Notes: generated from the sequence alone by a model not told the origin. A DNA stretch of 64,000 bases from Pseudomonadota bacterium (GCA_023433705.1 JAEYUC010000053.1:1-64000); one strand, 5' to 3'. Counted from the stretch's first letter, positions 9,404-18,753 are shown. Made by a program: numbers and translations.

Positions 9404-9849
9404 GAAAAAGTTGTTAGGTGTTATCCGAAGGCGCGCGCGTGACAACTCTGCCAGAGCGCGGCGCGTATTGCGCTAACTACTTATCTGGTTAGGAGCCGAA
9501 GTGGTAAGGCCGGTTCGACACGGCTTCGTCGCCGAGCTCGCTGACAACGCTGCCCGGCGATGTCGAGATTCGTGGCGACTCGCACGTGGATATCGACGTC
9601 GCGATGACAACGCCGGCCATCGTCATTCCCGAGCGCCGGTGCCCGGGAAACGATGAGCGCGGGAATCTGCGCGCGGATGGGTGATCGGTATGACAACGTT
9701 GCCAGCCATGCGGACAGGAGTGACGACGCCGACGCGCGAATCCGCGAACTTCGAGGAAAACGATCATGTCTCGCCAGGCCTGACAGCGTGCTTCAACCGT
9801 CGCGGCGAGCGGCACGCTCGTGACTGAGGCGAAGCCCGGCCTTGCCCGA
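9404..9849. other. Intergenic gap with degenerate direct repeats and a small inverted repeat
   Basis: No gene is supported here. A core TGACAAC followed by GCC a few bases later recurs at 9440, 9542, 9605 and 9691, with a weaker copy TGACGACGCC at 9721. A short inverted repeat TTCCCG / CGGGAA (9626-9631 / 9644-9649) sits among them. The stretch looks like decayed copies of the common intergenic class with a CGTCATTCCCG core. Small frames through it have shadow-like composition. Confidence 0.45.
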
Positions 9850-10266
9850 TCAGGCTTCGACGGATTCCGCCGTGACAACGCGATCATCGTCGCCGTTCGC
9901 TTGCAGGGCGGCTTTCACGTGCGCGAAAACGCGCGCGGCATCGCCCATGTCGAAGTCGGCGTGGTAGCGCTTGCGTATTCCGAGCTCCGACAACGTGTAG
10001 TGCAGCGTCGGCGTGATGCCGTACCGCCGCAGGCAGTTCTTCACGCACTGGAGATGGCAGCCGTCGAGGGCGACGATGGGCCTCTCGGAGGCGGCGGTCT
10101 TCACGAGCGGCTCGACGTCGCCGCCCACGCCCGCGATACACGACATCTCGGCCCTCCCTTCCCGATCGAGGCGCACCGCCACGTGATTGGCGAGCTGCGC
10201 CGCGCTCGAACAGCCGGAGCACGAATAGACGAGGGGCAGGTTTCGATATTCGCTGTGTTTGGCCAT
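9850..10266 (-). CDS. DGC-domain putative zinc-binding protein
   Basis: A 138-aa protein with paired cysteine motifs: YSCSGCS near residue 14-20, MSCIAG near 42, and the family-naming DGCHLQCVKNCL near 68-79. These are thought to bind zinc or a metal centre; the biochemical role of the family is not settled. The start at 10266 (MAKHSEYRN) is preceded by GAGGTG. The open frame continues upstream but with shadow-like composition. The gene sits behind an Anr/FNR-type promoter (10395-10436), which would make it induced at low oxygen. It is probably monocistronic. Confidence 0.83.
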   Translation of the reverse strand: MAKHSEYRNLPLVYSCSGCSSAAQLANHVAVRLDREGRAEMSCIAGVGGDVEPLVKTAASERPIVALDGCHLQCVKNCLRRYGITPTLHYTLSELGIRKRYHADFDMGDAARVFAHVKAALQANGDDDRVVTAESVEA

Positions 10267-10611
10267 GTTCAGACACCTCGGCGCGGGCACGCACTGTCCG
10301 GGGGGCGGACACGTACCCGCACCGAGGCCCGAAACCCAGCCGAGTGAAATCACCTGTCCGTCGGCGCTCGCCACGCGGCTAGTTTGTTGAGCCCAGTATC
10401 GGCGCGCGATTTCCCATCCGCCTTGATCCAGATCAATCGCCGGAACCCTGGCCGGGGGCGGTGTGCGGCCGGAAGTTAGCCGCCGGCGGGCGCCTTGCCG
10501 GGGCCCGGCCGTATATAGGTACCCGCCTACACAAAAGCGTGAACTGGACAGGCACACTGCCCGGGCATTTGAACGAACCTGCCGCCCAGGGAGCGATTGG
10601 GGGACGGCCAT
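10267..10611. other. Divergent intergenic region between the DGC gene and the GGDEF-EAL gene
   Basis: 345 nt without a gene. The minus-oriented half holds the Anr/FNR promoter described separately, leaving a leader of about 122 nt before the DGC start. The plus-oriented half is very GC-rich (10441-10515) and has only a TATATA run near 10522 as a possible -10 for the GGDEF-EAL gene, with no matching -35. Confidence 0.5.
10395..10436 (-). promoter_or_regulatory. Anr/FNR-type class II promoter for the DGC gene
   Basis: A perfect FNR/Anr palindrome TTGAT-N4-ATCAA lies at 10423-10436. Read on the minus strand it is followed by exactly 22 nt and then GATACT (10400-10395), a 4/6 match to the -10 box. 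This is the spacing of an activator centred at -41.5. Predicted transcription start is near 10388. On the plus strand no -10 is found at the same spacing, so control of the DGC gene is the better reading. Confidence 0.72.
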
Positions 10612-13281
10612 ATGTATAAAAAAGGTCGCCAGCTGTTCAAACGTCCATACGTGCGCCTCAAGGGATGGCTCACGCTGGGAAGCATCGGCATCATGCCGAG
10701 GCTCATCATCGCGTTCGCCTCGGTCGGCGCGCTCGCGGCCACCGCCAATCTCATCGTCGAAAACGCCGTCGCGATCCTCGAGCAGCAGCGCAATGTGGCG
10801 ATGGAGCGCAGCGCACAGGACGCACAGCGCATCGTCGCGCTGCGCGACTCGATGGACCGCGCCCGGCGCGCCGCGCAATCGGCCGAAGTTCTCGGCGCCC
10901 TGAGCGAGTTCGACCGCGCCGCACAGGAGCACTCCGAAGCGGATTCGCGCGCTTCGGCCACACGGTACAGACAATCCCGCGAGGCACTGGATCACGTGCT
11001 CGGGAATTTCGACGAGGGCGATGCCGTCGCGGGCGAACTGCGCGAGCTCGTCGCCAGCCACAAGCGCAGCGCCGACGCGCTCGTCCTCTCACGCCGGGCG
11101 CGCCGCGAGCTGCTCTCACGCTACTCGACCGCGTTGTCCGGCATGGACGCGCGCGTCCTGACCTCGATGGAGCAGAGCTGGAAGGCCGCGAATCGCGCGG
11201 CCGCGCGCGATCCGCTGCGCGACGTTCGCGCGAAGCTCGAGGCGGTGCGCGCGGCCTTCGCGGTGCGCAGCGTATTCGACGCCCGCGAGCTCGACACGAA
11301 TCCCCTGGCTCGCGCGGAGCGGTCGCTCGCGACCACGCTGCTCGAGCGGGAGCCGGTTCTGCGCCGGACGCTGGGATCCGACTGGTACCTGGCGATGGCC
11401 GGCGACGTGCAGTCGCTGACGACCACGCGCGTCGAGTTGTTCAGGAACGAAGAGCGGCGCATGGCCGCGATCGATGCGTTCTCGCGCGAGCCGCGCGCGA
11501 TCGCGGCCTTGCTGCCGGCGCGGTTCCCCGAGGCGCCGCCCGATGCGAACCAGGAGGTCTCGCCGGCGGCGAACTCCGCCGAGGAGCCGGTCTCCGACCG
11601 CTCGCTGGTCGGGTGGGTGAGCGCCGTGGTGCTGCTCGTCCTGCTCTATCTATCTTCGGCGACGATCTTCAGCATCGTGCGCCCGGTGCGGCGGCTGCTC
11701 GCCGCGACGCACCGACTGGCGCGGGGCGAAAACGCGCGGGTCGTGCCGAGCGGAGGCATCCGCGAACTCGACACGTTGACCACGGCCTTCAACACGATGG
11801 CCGAGCAACTCGCGGTGGCGCGTGACGCCGCGCGCGATGCGCAGCAACGCCTGGAGGCCAAGGTCGACGAGCGCACGCGGCAGTTGCAGGAGCTCGCCGA
11901 GCAGGATCCGCTCACGGGCATCGCCAACCGGCGGCAGTTGTTCGATGCACTCAACGAATCGCTCGGTCGCGCGCGCGTTTCCGGCGAGCGTATCGGCGTG
12001 TTCTTCATCGACATCGACAACTTCAAGACGCTCAACGACAGCATGGGCCACTCCTACGGCGACCGCGTGCTGATCGCGATCTCGCGGCGGCTCGAGGCGA
12101 TCGCGAAGGAGCGCGGATTCGCCGCGCGGCTCGGCGGTGACGAGTTCACCGTCGTGCAGCAGGGCGCGGTCGACGTCGAGGCGATACTCGCGTTCGGAAC
12201 GGGCATCGTGCGCGCATTCGATACTCCGCTGATGGTCGACGAACGCGAAGTGATCGTGAGCGTCAGCGTGGGCGCGAGCGTGTTCCCCGATCACGAACGA
12301 GAGGCGGAAGCCTTGCTGCGCGCGGCCGACGCGGCGCTGTTCCGTGCCAAGGTACTGGGACGCGGACAGCTCGCGGCGTTCACGCCCGAGCTGCTGACCG
12401 ATGCCGCGACGAAATTCGCCATCGAACAGCGGCTGCGGCGCGCGATCCAGGGCGACGAGTTCGAGCTGTTCTACCAGCCGCTGATCGACACCGAGACGCT
12501 CGATGTCGCGCAGGTCGAAGCGCTCATCCGCTGGCGCATGCCGGACGGCACTTTCCGCTCGCCCGATGAATTCCTCGCTGTGGCGGAAGAATCCGGAGCG
12601 ATCGTCGAGATCAGCGACTGGGTGCTGCGCACGGCCGTTCGCACGGCGGCCCAGTGGTGCCGCGGGCCATGGCCCGCCGCGCGTGTCGCGGTCAACGTGT
12701 CGCCGCGCCAGTTCCTCGACTATCGCTTCGTGAGCCGGTTGGAGGGGTTGCTGCGCGAATACGATCTGCCCGCGCGCTGCCTCGAACTCGAGCTCACGGA
12801 ATCGGTGCTGCAGACCGGCTCGCACACCATCAGGACGCTCGAGCAATTGCGCGCGATCGGCGTCGCGGTGGCGCTGGACGACTTCGGCACGGGGTATTCG
12901 TCGCTCGCGTCGCTGCAGAACCTGCCGCTGTCGCGCGTCAAGCTCGACCGCAGCCTGATCACCGGCATCGACGACGGGGCGCGCGCGGCCGCGATCGCCC
13001 GCGCGACGATCGTCCTGTGCCGCACTCTCGGGCTGGAGGTGACCGCCGAGGGCGTGGAGCGGCTCGAACAGCTCGCGATGTTGCTGCCGCACAGGGGAAT
13101 CTCGCTGCAAGGCTATCTATTCGCGCGCCCGGTTTCGGGGCATGACCTGATTCCCCTGCTAGGCCGATTGGGCGCCAGTTGCCAGGAGCTCAAGCGTTCG
13201 GCGCAAAAACTGCCGCAAGCGAAATTCGCGACGCGCACCGCAGAGCATCGCAAGGGTTCTCTCACGCTGATCGCGGATTGA
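10612..13281 (+). CDS. Membrane GGDEF-EAL protein with HAMP domain
   Basis: Makes and/or degrades cyclic di-GMP in response to a periplasmic signal. Layout of the 889 aa: transmembrane helix about 20-45, periplasmic sensor of about 290 aa rich in Arg/Ala helices, second helix about 336-356, HAMP (IFSIVRPVRRLLAATHRLARG) running into a short coiled coil, GGDEF about 430-590 with intact RLGGDEF, and EAL about 610-865 with intact VEALIRW, LELTESVL, DDFGTGYSSL and KLDRSLI. Both catalytic sites look complete. No RxxD inhibitory site was identified with confidence. ATG at 10612 is chosen over TTG at 10597 because GGGGGA lies 8 nt upstream of it. Confidence 0.92.
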   Translation: MYKKGRQLFKRPYVRLKGWLTLGSIGIMPRLIIAFASVGALAATANLIVENAVAILEQQRNVAMERSAQDAQRIVALRDSMDRARRAAQSAEVLGALSEFDRAAQEHSEADSRASATRYRQSREALDHVLGNFDEGDAVAGELRELVASHKRSADALVLSRRARRELLSRYSTALSGMDARVLTSMEQSWKAANRAAARDPLRDVRAKLEAVRAAFAVRSVFDARELDTNPLARAERSLATTLLEREPVLRRTLGSDWYLAMAGDVQSLTTTRVELFRNEERRMAAIDAFSREPRAIAALLPARFPEAPPDANQEVSPAANSAEEPVSDRSLVGWVSAVVLLVLLYLSSATIFSIVRPVRRLLAATHRLARGENARVVPSGGIRELDTLTTAFNTMAEQLAVARDAARDAQQRLEAKVDERTRQLQELAEQDPLTGIANRRQLFDALNESLGRARVSGERIGVFFIDIDNFKTLNDSMGHSYGDRVLIAISRRLEAIAKERGFAARLGGDEFTVVQQGAVDVEAILAFGTGIVRAFDTPLMVDEREVIVSVSVGASVFPDHEREAEALLRAADAALFRAKVLGRGQLAAFTPELLTDAATKFAIEQRLRRAIQGDEFELFYQPLIDTETLDVAQVEALIRWRMPDGTFRSPDEFLAVAEESGAIVEISDWVLRTAVRTAAQWCRGPWPAARVAVNVSPRQFLDYRFVSRLEGLLREYDLPARCLELELTESVLQTGSHTIRTLEQLRAIGVAVALDDFGTGYSSLASLQNLPLSRVKLDRSLITGIDDGARAAAIARATIVLCRTLGLEVTAEGVERLEQLAMLLPHRGISLQGYLFARPVSGHDLIPLLGRLGASCQELKRSAQKLPQAKFATRTAEHRKGSLTLIAD

Positions 13282-13553
13282 TGCTGCGACGCAGGGCGGC
13301 GGTAACTTTCCAATAACCGGATCCGCGGCCCATCTTCGCCGCGCGCGTACGCATCGTCCACGCTTGACTATCCACCCGCGTTGGGGGAAGTTAGGGACAG
13401 GCAGGGAGTGCCGGAATCTCACGACAAGAGGCGAAGGCTCGCTCCCGTCGTTCGCAAGTCTGAACAGCTAACTAACTAGTTCACGCGGTAGGCGCGGTGA
13501 CGGATCGTCACGCCTGCGCGCGCCGTGCGGAACGATGCAAAGGGAGATTGCAC

Positions 13554-14141
13554 ATGAGATTCCTCAGCGCGGCACTTTGTGCCGGATTGATAGCCGCGTT
13601 CGCGCCGTCGGGCGCGCACGCGACGACCGTCAAACACCTCGACCTTCCGCACATGGCGTCGTCCGCCGCCCGCGTGTTTCGCGGCACGGTGACAGACGTG
13701 CGTCCGGGAGTCATCAAGGTCGGCGGCGGAGAACTCGCGACCACCATCTACCGCATCCGCGTGACCGAGGCCTTCAAGGGTGAGTTCGCGACCTTCAAGG
13801 ACGTCACCTATGCCGACGTCGAGATGTTCGGCGGTATCAAGGCGAAATCCACGGGCAACGGCGTACAGCACTTTTCTCCGTTCCGCGACATGCCGGTGCT
13901 CGAGCGCGGACGGGAGTACCTGCTGTTCCTGACCGCCGAGAGCAGCATCGCGCTTTCGAGCCCCGTCGGGCTCGCACAGGGTCTCTTCGAAATCGACACC
14001 TCGATTCCGAGCGAGCCGACCGCGAACCGCATGAGCAATGCGGGCCTGGCCGCGGACATCGAGAAGGGCCCGATTCCCTATTCGCAACTGGCCGAACGGG
14101 TACGCAGGATCATCGCCGAGCAGGGAGGGGTACGCCGATGA
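13554..14141 (+). CDS. Uncharacterised secreted protein coupled to the matrixin-like protease
   Basis: Not recognised. 195 aa with a clear signal peptide (LCAGLIAAFAPSGAHA, cleavage after AHA), then a beta-rich body: VFRGTVTDVRPGVIKVGGGEL near 40-60 and ERGREYLLFL near 121-130. This layout (secreted, with a REYLLFL-type strand) recalls small secreted proteins found beside matrixins. AGGGAG lies 7 nt from the ATG. The stop overlaps the start of the metalloprotease gene as ATGA, so it is probably co-translated and may be a partner or chaperone of that protease (inference). Confidence 0.72.
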   Translation: MRFLSAALCAGLIAAFAPSGAHATTVKHLDLPHMASSAARVFRGTVTDVRPGVIKVGGGELATTIYRIRVTEAFKGEFATFKDVTYADVEMFGGIKAKSTGNGVQHFSPFRDMPVLERGREYLLFLTAESSIALSSPVGLAQGLFEIDTSIPSEPTANRMSNAGLAADIEKGPIPYSQLAERVRRIIAEQGGVRR

Positions 14142-16867
14142 ACACCCTCAAGAAACTCGCTCTCGCGCTGCTCGCGTCACCGTTGCTCGTCGCCGCCCCC
14201 GCGCAGGCCGCGGGTCCGCTCGCGAATTGCGATGACGGCGTGCCGTACCTGTGGCCGAACGGCGGCCGCAACATCACCTGGAATGCCGACCTCGGCGGTC
14301 TCGGCAACCTGACCAAGGCCGAGGCCGACGAATTCGTCGCGACATCCTTCGAAGAATGGACGAACGTCGCGAGCTCAACCATCAGCTTCGTGCAGGGTCC
14401 CGACCTGCCGGTCGACGTCGATGAGACCAACTTCCTCGCGTACTACGAAGCGACCGAGCCGGACGGCTTGTCCGCGATCGTCTACGACGACTCGGGTGCC
14501 ATTTTCGAGCTGCTGTTCGGCGCCGACTCGGGGGTGCTCGGTTTCGCCGGACCGGAGTTCGGCGATCCCGCGACCTGCACGATCACCGAAGGTCTCGCGT
14601 TCCTCAACGGTCCGGAGTTCGTCGATCCGCTGGCGGCCCTGTCCATCATGGTTCACGAGTTCGGGCACTTCAGCAATCTCGCGCACGCGCAGACCAACGG
14701 CGGCATCCTGCTGGGCATCGCCGTCGGCGAGCCCGAACCGAGCGGCCCGGCCCCGTCGAATACGTTCGGCACGCCGACCGTGGCCGACTTCGCGAGCCAG
14801 GGATTACTCGAGACCATGTATCCGTTCTTCTTCGGCAGCGGCTTCGGCGAGGAAGAGCTGGGGCTCGACGACATCGTGTCGGTTTCGCGCCTGTACCCGG
14901 AGGCTGACTACCTGGCCACGACCGCCACCGTGCAGGGGAGCATTTTCGCTCCCAATGGTACGACGCGGATCTCGGGCATCAACGTCATCGCGCGCAACGT
15001 CGCCAATCCGTTCCTCGATGCGGTGTCGGCCCTGTCGGGTGATTTCACCGACGAGGTCGATCCCGCGGTGAGCGCGGTCGTGGGAACCTACAAGTTCACG
15101 GGACTGACTCCGGGCGCGCAGTACGCGGTCTACGTCGACGGAATCCTCGATGGCGGATTCTCGACGCCGCCGCGCAGCCTGCCGGGACCCGAGGAGTTCC
15201 ACAGTGGCGCGGCCGAGTCGAACAGCGACGCGCCCGGTACCTACGCTGCCGTGGCGGCGGCGGCGGGCGCCACGCGCAGCGGCGTCGACGTGATCTTCAA
15301 CGTGCCGCGCGAGGGTGATCCGCTGCCGGTCGGCGACGACGGCTTCGTCGAACTGTTCACTCCGTTCCCGATCGACTTCTGCGGCGAGCGATTCACGTCG
15401 TTGTTCGTGAACGCCAACGGGAGCGTGACGTTCGGACGCCCCGACAGCACGTACCTCGAAACGACGCGGGTTCACCTGAGTGGACCGCCGCGCATCGCCG
15501 GCCTGTGGGACGATCTCAACGCCAGTGCTGGCGGCACGGTGACCTTCGAAGAATCGGGAAACACCTTCACTGTCCGCTGGGACGGTGTGCCCGAATATCC
15601 CGCGGTCGGAGCCAACACATTCTCCATCACGCTCAACCGGAAGAATTTCCTCGCCGAACTACTGGGCCCGGTCGCCGGCAATCCGTTCTCGATCAGCTAC
15701 GGCTCGTTGAGCGCCGCGGATGGTCTCGCCGGATTCAGCTGCGGCGGCGGCCATACGAGTGGCTACGAGGAAGAGTCGGATCTGAGCGCGGCGAGAGGCG
15801 CGATCGGCGGGCTCGTTTCGATCCCCGCGATCTTCGAGGACCTGGTCGGGACGACTCCGGGCGAGACCGTCGATCTGCAGGGCACGTTGCGCTTCAACGG
15901 TGTCAACCGGATCGTCGACCTGACCGAGATCCGGCGAAACGACAGCATCGCGCGCGCGACGCCGCTGCCGCGGCTGCCGTTCGACAGCGCGAATCCCGCG
16001 TTCGCGACGGTGATCGATCCCGAGCGTGACGACGTCGATTACTACAGCTTCAACGTGAAGGCGCGAGACGTGCTCGCGATCGAGGTCGTGCGCGGCGATC
16101 TCGACAGCGTGATCGGCGTGTTCGACGCCGATACCGGGGAGCTTCTGGCGGTCGACGACGACGGCGGCAACGGCCTGTTGTCGCGCCTGATTCTCCAGGC
16201 GCAGGAGGATCTGCGGCTCGCGGTCGCGGTATCGACTTATCCGGATCTCGAGTTCGTCGGTATCGGCGAGACGAAGGGACGTTATTCGCTGTACGTGAAC
16301 ACGTACCGCGGCACGCCGCTCGATCTCGGCGACGATGACTCGGCCGCGGTCGCCCTCGGCAAGCCGTTCAAGTTCAATGGTGTCAACTACAACTCGGTGT
16401 TCGTGAACTCGAACGGCAGCCTGTCGTTCGGCAACGGCGATCCGAGTTACGACGCCAACGTGCCCGCCTTCCTGGCCGGACCGCCGCGCATCGCGCCGCT
16501 GTGGACGGACTTCGATCCGGCCGGCTTCCTGGGAAATCCGGGACTGGTGCTCGTCGACGGAAGCGCGCGTCCCGCGACCGTGCACTTCATCAGCGTCAGC
16601 GAGTTCTTCTCGAGCGATCCAAACTACTTCACGACCGAGCTCCACGATCGGTTCGGCGGCATCGCCATCAAGTGGGGACCGACCGCACGAGGGGAGGCCC
16701 TGGTCGGCGTGACGCAGGGCGGAGGCGTGGCTGATCCCGGCGAGATCGACCTGGGTCGTCACGGCCTGCGTGCCATCGGGACGAACTACGAGAACTTCGA
16801 GATCAACACGTCCACGAAAGGCGTGAGCGACTTCGACCTGTTCTTCGACGAGCTGTATTCCAAGTAG
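14138..16867 (+). CDS. Secreted matrixin-like metalloprotease with two nidogen-like modules and a PPC domain
   Basis: A 909-aa secreted protein. Signal peptide 1-25 (PAQAA). The zinc site HEFGHFSNLAH places His173, Glu174, His177 and His183 in matrixin spacing, with Asn where Gly is usual; a Met-turn candidate (LLETMYPF) follows near 226-233. After a CarboxypepD/Cna-like strand region (TVQGSIFAPNGT, near 265) come two related beta modules, near 405-530 and 735-880. Each carries a VNxNGS(V/L)(T/S)FG strand and a GPPRIA-LW strand, like nidogen NIDO domains. Between them lies a pre-peptidase C-terminal type domain (DVDYYSFNVKARDVLAIEV, near 630-650) often used in secretion or adhesion. A hairpin terminator follows at 16884. 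Confidence 0.82.
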   Translation: MNTLKKLALALLASPLLVAAPAQAAGPLANCDDGVPYLWPNGGRNITWNADLGGLGNLTKAEADEFVATSFEEWTNVASSTISFVQGPDLPVDVDETNFLAYYEATEPDGLSAIVYDDSGAIFELLFGADSGVLGFAGPEFGDPATCTITEGLAFLNGPEFVDPLAALSIMVHEFGHFSNLAHAQTNGGILLGIAVGEPEPSGPAPSNTFGTPTVADFASQGLLETMYPFFFGSGFGEEELGLDDIVSVSRLYPEADYLATTATVQGSIFAPNGTTRISGINVIARNVANPFLDAVSALSGDFTDEVDPAVSAVVGTYKFTGLTPGAQYAVYVDGILDGGFSTPPRSLPGPEEFHSGAAESNSDAPGTYAAVAAAAGATRSGVDVIFNVPREGDPLPVGDDGFVELFTPFPIDFCGERFTSLFVNANGSVTFGRPDSTYLETTRVHLSGPPRIAGLWDDLNASAGGTVTFEESGNTFTVRWDGVPEYPAVGANTFSITLNRKNFLAELLGPVAGNPFSISYGSLSAADGLAGFSCGGGHTSGYEEESDLSAARGAIGGLVSIPAIFEDLVGTTPGETVDLQGTLRFNGVNRIVDLTEIRRNDSIARATPLPRLPFDSANPAFATVIDPERDDVDYYSFNVKARDVLAIEVVRGDLDSVIGVFDADTGELLAVDDDGGNGLLSRLILQAQEDLRLAVAVSTYPDLEFVGIGETKGRYSLYVNTYRGTPLDLGDDDSAAVALGKPFKFNGVNYNSVFVNSNGSLSFGNGDPSYDANVPAFLAGPPRIAPLWTDFDPAGFLGNPGLVLVDGSARPATVHFISVSEFFSSDPNYFTTELHDRFGGIAIKWGPTARGEALVGVTQGGGVADPGEIDLGRHGLRAIGTNYENFEINTSTKGVSDFDLFFDELYSK

Positions 16868-16883
16868 TCGGAATGTCGGATGA

Positions 16884-16920
16884 AGGGGCGGTCGCCGGCA
16901 ACGGCGGCCGCCTCTTTCGC
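16884..16920 (+). terminator. Probable terminator after the protease gene
   Basis: A 13-bp stem (16884-16896 with 16903-16915, two G-U pairs) closes a GGCAAC loop and is followed by a short T-run. It ends the 13554-16867 operon and argues that the next gene starts downstream, at 17032 rather than at the ATG at 16873. Confidence 0.6.
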
Positions 16921-17031
16921 GAGTGGCGACCGATGTCGGCGATCGCTGGCGACCGGTGCACGAATGTGAGGGAGGAATACGACCCACCTTCCGATCGCGA
17001 TTCCCGCGTTCCCAGCGTCGAATGTGGCCGC

Positions 17032-17955
17032 ATGCAGCCACGAGGTTTCGTAGAAGTCCTCAAGACCGCCGCACAGCGCTGGCTCGATCGCGATGCCTTC
17101 GAGCACGCGTCCGCGCTCGCATTCTGCACCTTGTTCTCGCTCGCGCCGCTCGTGATCATCGTCGTGGCGATCGTCGGAATGGTCTTCGGTGAAGACGCCG
17201 CGAGCGGTCAGATCTCGGCCGCGATCACCGACATCGTCGGCTCCCGCGCGGCGATGGCCATCGAGGAGGCGGTGCGGCGCTCACGCGTGGAAGAGGCCGG
17301 CCTGTGGCCGACGATCGCGGGCTTCGGAGCGCTGATCTTCGGCGCGACGACCGTGTTCGCGCAGATGCAGGCGTCGCTCAACAAGTTCTGGGGCGTGCGC
17401 GCGAAGCCCACGCGCAGCGGCATCCTGACGTTCATCACCGTGCGGCTGTTGTCGCTGAGCATGGTGCTGATCATCGGCTTCCTGATGCTCACGTCGTTCG
17501 TGCTGAGCGTCGCGATCGCGGGCATCATCGAGTACGCGAGCGACTGGATTCCGATTCCCGGCATCGCTGTCGCGGCGATCGAACTCGTCGTGTCGCTGGC
17601 CGTGACGACCGTCCTCTTCGGCTTGCTCTTCAAGGTACTGCCCGACGTGCACATGGAGTGGGCGGATGTCTGGCGCGGCGCCTTCATCACGGCGCTGCTA
17701 TTCGCGATCGGCAAGTACCTCATCTCGCTGTACCTGACGCACGTCGCGCCCGCCTCGACATTCGGCGCGGCGGGATCGCTGGTGCTGGTGCTGATGTGGG
17801 TCTACTACTCGTCGCTGATCCTGTTCTTCGGGACGTGCCTGACGATTGCCACGATCCTGGTGCGTGGCGAAGAGGTGGTTCCGAAAAAGACCGCGGTGCG
17901 GACCAGTGTCGTGATCGAGGAGGCGGGATCGAGCCGGGGCGCCGCCACACGATGA
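17032..17955 (+). CDS. YihY/BrkB family inner-membrane protein
   Basis: 307 aa in the YihY (formerly called RNase BN) family of polytopic membrane proteins; the function is unsettled and the old ribonuclease label is not supported. Six or so hydrophobic helices are seen, with the family signature ASALAFCTLFSLAPLVI near residues 25-40 and FGAAGSLVLVLMWVYYSSLILFFG near 245-268. The frame extends up to 16873, but that part is hydrophilic, Arg-rich and overlaps a terminator hairpin. MQPRGF at 17032 gives the usual family N-terminus, although no good ribosome site precedes it. Confidence 0.88.
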   Translation: MQPRGFVEVLKTAAQRWLDRDAFEHASALAFCTLFSLAPLVIIVVAIVGMVFGEDAASGQISAAITDIVGSRAAMAIEEAVRRSRVEEAGLWPTIAGFGALIFGATTVFAQMQASLNKFWGVRAKPTRSGILTFITVRLLSLSMVLIIGFLMLTSFVLSVAIAGIIEYASDWIPIPGIAVAAIELVVSLAVTTVLFGLLFKVLPDVHMEWADVWRGAFITALLFAIGKYLISLYLTHVAPASTFGAAGSLVLVLMWVYYSSLILFFGTCLTIATILVRGEEVVPKKTAVRTSVVIEEAGSSRGAATR

Positions 17956-18039
17956 TCACCGAGGTTTCCTGAGCCGGTTTTCCGCCGTTTCGCGCGTTCA
18001 TTCATGACCACCAAATAACTACGAATCAGGGGTGATCCG

Positions 18040-18753
18040 ATGACCCGGAATCAAAAGCGTCTGAGCGCGCTGGTCACTTTGCTGTTCAGCGGCCTGGCCG
18101 CACAGGCCGTGCCCGTGACTTACAACTTCACCGGCACGGGCGCCGTGTGCACGTATTCGAGCAATGCGAGTTGCGCCTCGACCTATGACGGAGCCTTCAC
18201 CGGCAGGATCACCTTTGATCTGCTCGCGGGCGGGCCGGGCGGCCCGGATTCCCACAGCGACGGGAGCTCGATGGCGTATGACTACGAGGGCTGGCTGCAG
18301 TCGGATTTCCTGATCGAGTGGGATGGCAACAGTTTCAATCCCGGACCCGTGCCGTCGCAGGTTTCCAGCGACAACTACACCCAACTACTCAACGACTGGG
18401 GGTACGCCGATCACGCCTCGAGCAGGGAGAGTTACGAGGGATTCGATGGCTCGACGCATTTTTATTCGATCGCCTTGTTCACCCGGCAGACTGGGGACTT
18501 GTCCTGGATCAGCGGCCTCTCGTTTCCAGTGGGGTCCGGTCTTGCGCCGGGTCCGAGCGCATACAATCGGCTGAACTTCGCCAGCTATTCGCAGACCACG
18601 CAGAACGAGTATTCGGGATTCAGCGGGCATGTCGATCTCACGTCGATGACGCTCGACACGAGATCGGTTCCCGAGCCCGGTTCGCTGGCGCTGTTCGGGG
18701 CCGGGCTCCTGGGAGCCGCGCTCTTTCGACGGCGGCGCGGACGGGATTGTTAG
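18040..18753 (+). CDS. PEP-CTERM sorted exported protein
   Basis: A 237-aa exported protein ending in a full PEP-CTERM signal: VPEPGSLALFGAGLLGAALF then RRRRGR. This signal is recognised by an exosortase (EpsH/XrtA type), which links such proteins to exopolysaccharide export. The N-terminal signal peptide (LVTLLFSGLAAQA) precedes a beta-rich body with one Cys pair (AVCTYSSNASC). No exosortase or EPS gene is in the window, so the sorting machinery must be elsewhere. The body has no recognisable enzyme motif. Confidence 0.85.
   Translation: MTRNQKRLSALVTLLFSGLAAQAVPVTYNFTGTGAVCTYSSNASCASTYDGAFTGRITFDLLAGGPGGPDSHSDGSSMAYDYEGWLQSDFLIEWDGNSFNPGPVPSQVSSDNYTQLLNDWGYADHASSRESYEGFDGSTHFYSIALFTRQTGDLSWISGLSFPVGSGLAPGPSAYNRLNFASYSQTTQNEYSGFSGHVDLTSMTLDTRSVPEPGSLALFGAGLLGAALFRRRRGRDC

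Noticed and set aside
9850..11061. A 403-codon extension of the DGC frame to 11061
   Set aside because: Only the last 138 codons look like protein; the rest is antisense to the GGDEF-EAL gene and crosses the Anr promoter.
16873..17031. Earlier ATG start for the YihY/BrkB protein
   Set aside because: The added segment is hydrophilic, unlike the family N-terminus, and overlaps a terminator hairpin.
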